A stretch of 5,171 bases of DNA, taken from Acidobacteriota bacterium. GTDB lineage: Bacteria > Acidobacteriota > Terriglobia > Terriglobales > Acidobacteriaceae. The DNA lies in assembly GCA_021798655.1 (NCBI GenBank), contig JAJZFE010000028.1:1-5171 (forward strand). Direction: 5' to 3'. A model generated the notes under the pieces. The model did not search any database, was not told the DNA's origin, and saw only the letters and a list, made by a program, of their open reading frames with translations. This document shows, in pieces, positions 1 through 5,171 of this stretch (within the stretch, counting starts at the first letter, position 1; each line of letters opens with the position of its first letter). The translations under genes and the position numbers were made by a program.

Positions 1-1
1 T

Positions 2-184
<183 letters not shown>

Positions 185-196
185 CGCAGATGCTTT

Positions 197-200
197 GAGG
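197..200 (+). promoter_or_regulatory. ribosome binding site of hmgA
   Basis: GAGG sits 9 nt before ATG 210, in the 25-nt gap after the hpd stop. It is a short but well-placed Shine-Dalgarno match and supports ATG 210 over the GTG at 156. Confidence 0.6.
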
Positions 201-209
201 TCTGATTCC

Positions 210-1520
210 ATGTCAAACGGTATTCACTACAACTCGGGCTTTGGCAACGGATTTGAGTCGGAAGCACTTCCCGGTGCTCTTCCTATTGGCCGCAACTCGC
301 CTCAGCGTTGTGCGTACGGTCTCTACGCAGAGCAGATCTCTGGCTCGCCATTTACCGCGCCGCGCGCCGCCAACGAGCGAAGCTGGCTCTATCGCATCAG
401 GCCAACGGTTCAACACTGGGGTCCGATGCAGAAGGTCGCGAGTGGCGATTGGAGAACCGCGCCCTGCGTTGAAGTCGAGCTGCCGCCGGCGCCGATGCGC
501 TGGAGCCCGATCATCGCGGATGCGCGTGCGGCTTCATTTGTCGAAGGCATTCACACGATCACGACTGCCGGAGACGCCGGCGCTATGTCTGGTATGGCGG
601 TACACATCTACTCCGCCACACGGTCCATGCAGGATGAGTATTTCTATGACGCCGATGGTGAACTGCTGATCGTGCCGCAACAGGGGGCTCTCCGGCTGCG
701 GACCGAGTTTGGCATCATCGAGATCGAACCGGCAGAGATTGCCGTGATTCCACGCGGCGTCAAGTTCTGCGTTGAACTGATCGGGTCTTCTGCCAGTGGC
801 TACATCTGCGAGAACTACGGGGGAAAGTTCAGCCTCCCAGAGCGAGGCCCTATCGGTGCCAACTGCCTTGCCAACCCGCGCGACTTCCTTACTCCCGTAG
901 CTGCTTTTGAGGACAAGGAGACACCATCGCAGCTTTTCGTAAAGTGGGGTGGTGCACTCTGGAAGACTGAGATCCAACACTCACCACTCGATGTGGTCGC
1001 CTGGCACGGGAACTACGCGCCGTACAAATATGACCTCCGCCGATTTTCGCCCGTCGGGCCGCTGCTCTTCGATCATGCCGACCCCAGCATCTTTACGGTT
1101 CTCAGCTCGCCCTCTGAGACTCCGGGTACAGCGAATGTCGACTTCGTCTGTTTTTCAGATCGCTGGCTCGTGTCAGAGAACACATTTCGCCCGCCCTGGT
1201 ATCACATGAACGTGATGAGCGAGTTCATGGGACTCGTTTATGGCAGGTACGACGCCAAGCCCGAAGGCTTCTTGCCGGGAGGCTTCTCGCTGCACAACAC
1301 GATGTTGCCGCATGGCCCCGATGTCGATGCCTTTGAGAGTGCCAGTCAAGCAGAGCTCAAGCCACACAAGCTGATAAACACGTTAGCCTTCATGTTCGAA
1401 ACCCGCTTCCTGCAGCGCGTTACCCGCTATGCTGCAACGTCGCCCGCGCTACAGAAGGACTACGCTGGCTATGGGCAAAAACTGCGCAAGCGATTTGCGC
1501 CTTCGATGGACGACAGGTAA
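210..1520 (+). CDS. hmgA: homogentisate 1,2-dioxygenase
   Basis: The 436-residue product opens the aromatic ring of homogentisate with O2 to give maleylacetoacetate, in the cytosol, using Fe(II). The length is close to the human enzyme (445). The N-terminus [19 protein letters not shown] is characteristic of the family. The metal triad is complete: His332 (in PPWYH), Glu338 (in MSEFMG) and His368 (in LPHGPD), each three residues below the human H335/E341/H371. His289, in FDHADPSIF, matches the catalytic human His292. [12 protein letters not shown] near residue 265 is also conserved. I chose ATG at 210 because family similarity begins there and GAGG lies 9 nt upstream; an in-frame GTG at 156 would add 18 residues inside the hpd coding sequence and looks spurious. 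The stop overlaps the fahA start by one base (TAATG), suggesting translational coupling. All seen catalytic residues are intact, so the enzyme should be active. Confidence 0.97.
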   Translation: MSNGIHYNSGFGNGFESEALPGALPIGRNSPQRCAYGLYAEQISGSPFTAPRAANERSWLYRIRPTVQHWGPMQKVASGDWRTAPCVEVELPPAPMRWSPIIADARAASFVEGIHTITTAGDAGAMSGMAVHIYSATRSMQDEYFYDADGELLIVPQQGALRLRTEFGIIEIEPAEIAVIPRGVKFCVELIGSSASGYICENYGGKFSLPERGPIGANCLANPRDFLTPVAAFEDKETPSQLFVKWGGALWKTEIQHSPLDVVAWHGNYAPYKYDLRRFSPVGPLLFDHADPSIFTVLSSPSETPGTANVDFVCFSDRWLVSENTFRPPWYHMNVMSEFMGLVYGRYDAKPEGFLPGGFSLHNTMLPHGPDVDAFESASQAELKPHKLINTLAFMFETRFLQRVTRYAATSPALQKDYAGYGQKLRKRFAPSMDDR

Positions 1521-2881
1521 TGGGTTCGCTTAATGCCAGCATGATCGACGAGACGCACGACCCGCAGCGGCAGTCGTGGGTGGAGAGCGCAAACGGCCAC
1601 GCTGAGTTTCCGATACAGAATCTTCCGCTCGGTGTCTTTCGCCCACGCGAAGGCGAGGTTCAGCCAGGCGTCGCAATCGGAGACTCCATTCTTTCCTTAT
1701 TGGCGCTGGCACACTCCGGCTTGCTCGATGGAGACGCTTTAGCTGCATGTCTGGCTGCTGCTGGAAGTCCTGTGCTCAACACACTTCTGCAAATGGGACA
1801 CGCCCCTCGTGCGGCTCTGCGCACAGCAATCTCAAGGTTGCTCAGCACATCCGAGCCGAAGCGAATTGAACTCCTTTATCCGGCCTCCGAGTGTGAACTG
1901 CTGCTGCCCGCACGGGTTGGCGACTACACCGACTTCTACGCAGGAATCCATCACGCAACAAACGTGGGTAAGTTATTTCGACCGGACAATCCACTCCTGC
2001 CAAATTACAAGTGGGTTCCCATTGGCTACCATGGCCGCAGCTCGTCCGTACGCGCTTCCGGTGTTCCGGTACGCAGGCCGCGCGGGCAGAGCAAGTCTGC
2101 AGATGAACCTACGCCAACGTTTGCGCCGACGCGCAGCCTTGACTTTGAGCTTGAGCTGGGAGTGTGGATCGGAGCAGGCAGCAGTCTCGGAGAGTCTGTT
2201 CCCATCGAGGCCGCGGAACACTGCATCGCTGGCTATTGCCTGCTTAATGACTGGTCCGCGCGTGATGTTCAATCGTGGGAGTACCAGCCGCTTGGACCGT
2301 TCCTGGCCAAGAGCTTCCATACAACCGTGTCGCCATGGATCATCACTCCGGAAGCGCTTGCTCCCTTTCGCCAAGCGCAGTCGCCGCGCAGCAGCAGCGA
2401 TCCGTTACCGCTGCCTTATTTGATGTCGGAGGCTGATCAGGCGCAGGGATCGCTGTCCCTCGCGCTGGAGGTTTTTTTGCAGACTGAACTTATGCGCGCA
2501 ACAGGACTGGCACCGCAACGTATCAGCACAGCCAGCACGCAAGATCTCTATTGGACCCCGGCACAGCTCGTTACTCACCACACCTCCAACGGTTGCAATC
2601 TTTCTGCCGGCGATCTGATGGGGACTGGAACCATCTCGTCCGCCGAATCCTCCGGCCTTGGTTCGCTGTTGGAGATCACAGGTGGAGGCCGTATACCGCT
2701 CATCCTGGCAAACGGCGAGTCGCGTCGATACCTCAACGATGGCGATGAAGTCATGATGAAGGCGCATGCACACCGCGAGGGATTCGTCAGCATCGGCTTC
2801 GGCGAATGCCACGCTATCATCGCGCAGGCGTTCGTAGATCCGCAACTCAGGTCGAAGGTGAGAAATCCTTCTCCTGACTGA
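1520..2881 (+). CDS. fahA: fumarylacetoacetase (fumarylacetoacetate hydrolase)
   Basis: The 453-residue enzyme hydrolyses the C-C bond of fumarylacetoacetate to fumarate and acetoacetate, the last ring-fragment step of tyrosine degradation. It has the two-part layout of the full-length, eukaryote-like class: an N-terminal SH3-like domain (about residues 30-125) and the FAH catalytic fold after it. By alignment with mouse FAH (419 aa) the metal ligands are Asp138 (TDFY), Glu210 and Glu212 (FELEL) and Asp244 (NDWSARD). Catalytic and binding residues are His145 (HHATNVG), Arg248, Gln251, Lys264 (AKSF) and Glu385 (GSLLEI). GYHGRSSSV, EYQPLGPF and THHTSNGCNL are also typical. The extra length is spread over the N-terminus and a loop near residue 290. 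The start at 1520 overlaps the hmgA stop; an in-frame ATG at 1541 would remove seven non-conserved residues and cannot be excluded. The smaller FAHD-type hydrolases are excluded by length and by the N-terminal domain. Confidence 0.96.
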   Translation: MGSLNASMIDETHDPQRQSWVESANGHAEFPIQNLPLGVFRPREGEVQPGVAIGDSILSLLALAHSGLLDGDALAACLAAAGSPVLNTLLQMGHAPRAALRTAISRLLSTSEPKRIELLYPASECELLLPARVGDYTDFYAGIHHATNVGKLFRPDNPLLPNYKWVPIGYHGRSSSVRASGVPVRRPRGQSKSADEPTPTFAPTRSLDFELELGVWIGAGSSLGESVPIEAAEHCIAGYCLLNDWSARDVQSWEYQPLGPFLAKSFHTTVSPWIITPEALAPFRQAQSPRSSSDPLPLPYLMSEADQAQGSLSLALEVFLQTELMRATGLAPQRISTASTQDLYWTPAQLVTHHTSNGCNLSAGDLMGTGTISSAESSGLGSLLEITGGGRIPLILANGESRRYLNDGDEVMMKAHAHREGFVSIGFGECHAIIAQAFVDPQLRSKVRNPSPD

Positions 2882-2926
2882 TTGCGCCTGCGCATGAATG
2901 TTGTCCATGAACTGGAAGATCGACAT

Positions 2927-2932
2927 AGGAGG
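2927..2932 (+). promoter_or_regulatory. strong ribosome binding site of scoB
   Basis: A full AGGAGG lies 4 nt before ATG 2937. It is the strongest Shine-Dalgarno match in the window. It decides the scoB start against the in-frame ATG at 2898, which would put this motif inside the coding region and add 13 residues with no resemblance to the family. Confidence 0.8.
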
Positions 2933-2936
2933 AATC

Positions 2937-3620
2937 ATGGCTGCGACGGACTCAGCTCCGAAACAGGTTGCACCGCAAGAGGCACGGCGGCACAGCATTG
3001 CTGCGCGGGCTGCGCTTGAGTTGCGCGACGGGGACTACGTGAATCTTGGCATAGGGCTGCCAACACTCGTCGCAGATCATCTTCCGCCTGGCCTTGAGAT
3101 TACCCTGCAGTCAGAGAACGGGATGCTTGGCCTGGGCCCTTCTCCAACAGAAGACGAGGTCGATCCCGACCTCATCAATGCGGGCAAGGAGACGGTAACT
3201 GCTCTCCCGGCTACTTCCTTCTTCTCCTCGGCTGACGCGTTCGCGATGATTCGCGGCGGGCACATGGACATCACCATCCTCGGCGCGATGGAGGTCGATC
3301 AGGATGGAAGTCTTGCCAACTGGACGATTCCCGGCAAGATGGTAAAAGGTATGGGTGGCGCGATGGATCTGGTCGCAGGCACCAAACGGGTGATCGTCGC
3401 GATGGAGCACACCACAAAAGACGGTGCGCCTCGGATCGTGCGGCGCTGCACGCTACCGCTGACCGGCATCGGCGTGGTGCACACCATCATTACGGAGCTT
3501 GCAGTGATTCGACGGTACGAGCAAAAATTATGGCTCGACGAGCTAATGCCTGGCTGCACAGTGCAGCAGGTTCTGTCTTGCACGGAAGCCGAGTTGCACG
3601 TTCGCGCGGGGCTGCTATGA
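2937..3620 (+). CDS. scoB: succinyl-CoA:3-ketoacid CoA-transferase subunit B
   Basis: The 227-residue product is the catalytic (beta) subunit of a family I CoA-transferase. With ScoA it moves CoA from succinyl-CoA to acetoacetate, giving acetoacetyl-CoA and succinate. The covalent-intermediate glutamate is Glu60 in SENGMLGLGP, equivalent to the active-site Glu of mammalian SCOT. Other family stretches are VNLGIGLPTLVA (35-46), EDEVDPDLINAGKETVTALP (72-91), FAMIRGGHMDITILGAMEV (102-120) and IPGKMVKGMGGAMDLVAG (131-148). The first 20 residues are a Lys/Arg/Ala-containing extension slightly longer than usual. It lies 55 nt after fahA, whose product acetoacetate is the expected substrate, and its stop overlaps scoA. 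The related 3-oxoadipate CoA-transferase (PcaJ) is similar in sequence; the operon context favours acetoacetate. The gene order, B before A, is the reverse of the usual one. Confidence 0.93.
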   Translation: MAATDSAPKQVAPQEARRHSIAARAALELRDGDYVNLGIGLPTLVADHLPPGLEITLQSENGMLGLGPSPTEDEVDPDLINAGKETVTALPATSFFSSADAFAMIRGGHMDITILGAMEVDQDGSLANWTIPGKMVKGMGGAMDLVAGTKRVIVAMEHTTKDGAPRIVRRCTLPLTGIGVVHTIITELAVIRRYEQKLWLDELMPGCTVQQVLSCTEAELHVRAGLL

Positions 3621-4309
3621 ACAAGGTCTTCGATTCTGCTGACGATGCGATTCGCGACATTGCCGACGGCGCTACGATCATGCTGGGTGGCTTCGGGCTA
3701 TGTGGCATCCCGGAGAATCTGATTGCAGCTTTGGTGCGTTCGGGTCAACGCAATCTTCACACCATATCGAACAACATGGGGGTGGATGGGTTCGGTATGG
3801 GGCTCATGCTTGCCGCGGGGCAGATCGCTTCTCATGTCGGAAGCTATGTCGGCGAGAACAAACTGCTGGAGTCACTCGTTATCGCAGGTGAGCTTGATGT
3901 GACTCTAATTCCGCAGGGCACACTCGCCGAACGCATCCGTGCCGCCGGCGCTGGTATCCCCGGTTTTTATACAGCAACTGGAGTCGGAACTATCGTCGCG
4001 GAAGGCAAAGAGACAAAGGTGTTCGCCGGCAAGACCTATCTGCTGGAAGAGGCTCTCTCGGCAGACTTTGCGCTGATCAAGGCATGGAAGGCAGACCGCA
4101 GTGGCAACCTCGTCTACCGCAAGACCGCGCGGAACTTCAATCCCATGATGGCCACCGCCGCAAAGATCACCATCGTCGAAGTGGAGCAGTTGGTTGAGTC
4201 CGGCGACCTCGATCCCGACAGCATTATTACTCCAGGCGTTTACATTGATCGCATTGTTGTTGGCGAACACTTTGAAAAACGCATCGAACGACGAGTGACG
4301 CGGAGCTGA
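3617..4309 (+). CDS. scoA: succinyl-CoA:3-ketoacid CoA-transferase subunit A
   Basis: The 230-residue product is the alpha subunit of the family I CoA-transferase, partner of ScoB; length is normal for the subunit (about 230-235). The family signature GGFGLCGIPENLI is at 24-36. SNNMGVDGFGMGLML (51-65), GKTYLLEEAL (138-147), GNLVYRKTARNFNPMMA (163-179) and the ending TPGVYIDRIVVGEHFEKRIE (205-224) follow SCOT-type subunits closely. ATG 3617 overlaps the scoB TGA as ATGA, and GGGG 5 nt upstream (3608-3611) can serve as ribosome site, so the two subunits are probably made in equal amounts by coupled translation. An in-frame upstream ATG at 3530 lies inside scoB and would add 29 unrelated residues, so I rejected it. 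PcaI (3-oxoadipate) is the main alternative; fahA upstream favours acetoacetate as acceptor. This is the last gene of the + strand operon. Confidence 0.93.
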   Translation: MNKVFDSADDAIRDIADGATIMLGGFGLCGIPENLIAALVRSGQRNLHTISNNMGVDGFGMGLMLAAGQIASHVGSYVGENKLLESLVIAGELDVTLIPQGTLAERIRAAGAGIPGFYTATGVGTIVAEGKETKVFAGKTYLLEEALSADFALIKAWKADRSGNLVYRKTARNFNPMMATAAKITIVEVEQLVESGDLDPDSIITPGVYIDRIVVGEHFEKRIERRVTRS

Positions 4310-4353
4310 ACCGATCGAGTCTGCTGCAGCCTCAACTGAAATTCAAATGTTCT

Positions 4354-5010
4354 CTACAGGTGTCCGTGGCGTGCGAGAGCTTCCAGCAAGGGAAGCCCGT
4401 CGAGGATCTCCTGGCGTGCCGCGCTTTCGGAAGTTGCAGCTTCGCTCAGTCGAACAGCGATCGCCTCCGATAACGCTGCGGGTATCACGATCACCCCATC
4501 CTGGTCTCCCACAACCGCATCTCCGGGGGCGACGTCGATCCAGGGCTGAAGCGCACCACGCATTCGAACTGTAGTCTGCGACGCAGTCACTCGCCATCGA
4601 CCCACACCCTGAGCCGGCGTTGTGTAGCGCGAATACACGATCATCTGCAACTCGGATAGGTAACGCACGTCGCGAACGCCTCCGTCCACGATGGCGGCTA
4701 CGCAGCCGCGCACCTGCATCGCGCTGGCCAGGAGATCGCCGAAGCAGCACACTCCTTCGGCGTCGACGCCTGCCCACATCGCGACGACGCCGGTCGGCAT
4801 CTTGTCGATCGCCGCAAGCTTCGCGCAGTCGGCTCCGGTATAGCGTTCGCTGCGACCGGTGATGGTGTACGCGGGCCCCGCAAAGCAGGACGAAGGGCGC
4901 GTGGGCTTCACACGCGTGTCAAGAACCAGTGGTTCAGCTCCGAGCGCATCGCACACGTCAGCGATCATAGCTGTTCCAGATTCGCGCAGCAGCTCGTAAT
5001 ACTGATTCAT
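4354..5010 (-). CDS. RraA-like / HMG-CHA aldolase family protein
   Basis: The 218-residue protein belongs to the RraA-like family, whose members include 4-hydroxy-4-methyl-2-oxoglutarate aldolase, oxaloacetate decarboxylases and the RNase E inhibitor RraA; it is often mislabelled dimethylmenaquinone methyltransferase. Visible family stretches are SGTAMIADVCDALG (11-24), GDLLASAMQVRGCVAAIVDG (91-110) followed by GVRD (111-114), and GDAVVGDQDGVIVIP (163-177). Asp92, then 20 residues, then Arg113-Asp114 gives the D-X20-R-D pattern of the metal- and pyruvate-binding class II aldolases, so an aldolase or decarboxylase acting on a 2-oxo acid is more likely than an RNase regulator. A helical tail (about 178-218) makes it longer than E. 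coli RraA (161). The start has GAGG 7 nt upstream. It lies 30 nt after another minus-strand gene and converges on scoA. The true substrate cannot be read from sequence, and no link to tyrosine breakdown is shown. Confidence 0.85.
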   Translation of the reverse strand: MNQYYELLRESGTAMIADVCDALGAEPLVLDTRVKPTRPSSCFAGPAYTITGRSERYTGADCAKLAAIDKMPTGVVAMWAGVDAEGVCCFGDLLASAMQVRGCVAAIVDGGVRDVRYLSELQMIVYSRYTTPAQGVGRWRVTASQTTVRMRGALQPWIDVAPGDAVVGDQDGVIVIPAALSEAIAVRLSEAATSESAARQEILDGLPLLEALARHGHL

Positions 5011-5017
5011 CGTTGAG

Positions 5018-5021
5018 CCTC
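5018..5021 (-). promoter_or_regulatory. ribosome binding site of the RraA-like gene
   Basis: Read on the - strand, GAGG lies 7 nt before the ATG at 5010. A second match, AGGAG (5028-5024), is 13 nt away and too far to be the main site. Both lie in the 30-nt gap after the stop of the preceding minus-strand gene. Confidence 0.55.
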
Positions 5022-5040
5022 TACTCCTGCAGGGCAGCGT

Positions 5041-5171
5041 TCAATCCGCACGGTACCGAGTCACGCAGAGCAGGTCTTCATCCGGTGATACGGTAACGCG
5101 GCATGGGGCGAAGACATCGGTCCGCATCGTATGGTTTTCGTAGAGGTCAAGCTGTACCAGCCGCACTGAAG
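5041..5171 (-). CDS. unidentified protein, C-terminal end (partial)
   Basis: On the - strand a frame is open from the window edge to a TGA at 5043-5041, giving 42 residues: it begins SVRLVQLDLYENHTMR, continues through TDVFAPCRVTVSPDED and ends LLCVTRYRAD. The composition is that of an ordinary soluble protein, with alternating hydrophobic residues suggesting beta strands, no membrane segment, and third codon positions rich in G and C. The other two minus-strand frames here are stopped or carry a much less protein-like sequence. I do not recognise the family. The stop is 30 nt before the RraA-like gene on the same strand, so the two are probably co-transcribed and may share a pathway. Its being a real gene is likely but rests on a short stretch. 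Confidence 0.55.
   Translation of the reverse strand, partial: SVRLVQLDLYENHTMRTDVFAPCRVTVSPDEDLLCVTRYRAD

Noticed and set aside
534..980. 148-codon minus-strand open frame inside hmgA, and 197-codon minus-strand frame at 2405-2998 inside fahA
   Set aside because: Both lie antisense to strongly conserved enzymes with complete active sites and show no recognisable domain, so they are chance open frames.
2882..2936. Possible internal promoter or operator in the 55-nt fahA-scoB gap, including the inverted repeat TGCGC-ct-GCGCA at 2883-2894
   Set aside because: The best -35/-10 pair (TTGTCC at 2901, GACATA at 2922) has a 15-nt spacer and overlaps the Shine-Dalgarno motif. The inverted repeat is only 5 bp per arm with a 2-nt centre, which is expected by chance in GC-rich DNA, and no T-run follows to make it a terminator.
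4310..4353. Bidirectional terminator between scoA and the convergent RraA-like gene
   Set aside because: Two converging genes should have one, but the 44 nt show only short palindromic pieces such as CTGCAG, no stable stem and no T-run on either strand. Termination may be Rho-dependent or occur inside the neighbouring gene.
4347..4862. Open frames on the + strand and an alternative - strand frame (4343-4777) across the RraA-like gene
   Set aside because: They are rich in Arg and Ser and have no family resemblance, as expected for shadows of a GC-rich gene; the 4354-5010 frame has clear conserved motifs.

Overview
The window carries most of a bacterial tyrosine/homogentisate degradation operon on the + strand, followed by a short convergent unit on the - strand. 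The GC content is fairly high, Shine-Dalgarno motifs are present, and genes are packed with stop/start overlaps, so this is a bacterial chromosome. Acidobacteriota (soil Terriglobia type) or a similar lineage is my guess from the flavour of the proteins and the gene order. No taxonomic marker is present, so treat this as weak inference.

Plus strand, 1-4309: the end of 4-hydroxyphenylpyruvate dioxygenase (hpd, cut by the window edge), homogentisate 1,2-dioxygenase (hmgA), fumarylacetoacetase (fahA), and both subunits of a succinyl-CoA:3-ketoacid CoA-transferase (scoB, then scoA). Spacing is 25 nt, a 1-nt TAATG overlap, 55 nt, and a 4-nt ATGA overlap, so the five genes look like one transcription unit whose promoter lies to the left of the window. 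The chemistry runs from 4-hydroxyphenylpyruvate to homogentisate, maleylacetoacetate, (fumarylacetoacetate), then fumarate plus acetoacetate. The CoA-transferase then activates acetoacetate with succinyl-CoA to acetoacetyl-CoA, which thiolase can split. Fumarate and the released succinate enter the TCA cycle. No gene for the isomerisation step (maleylacetoacetate isomerase) lies in the visible part.

Minus strand, 5171-4354: the last 42 codons of an unidentified protein (5171-5041), a 30-nt gap, then a complete RraA-like/HMG-aldolase-family protein (5010-4354) with the D-X20-R-D metal/substrate motif. The two read in the same direction and are probably co-transcribed. The RraA-like gene converges on scoA across a 44-nt gap with no obvious hairpin terminator.

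I see no tRNA or rRNA genes, mobile elements, CRISPR array or extended repeats. The window is largely ordinary metabolism. The points worth a second look are the absent isomerase, the reversed B-A order of the CoA-transferase genes, and the unassigned minus-strand pair.
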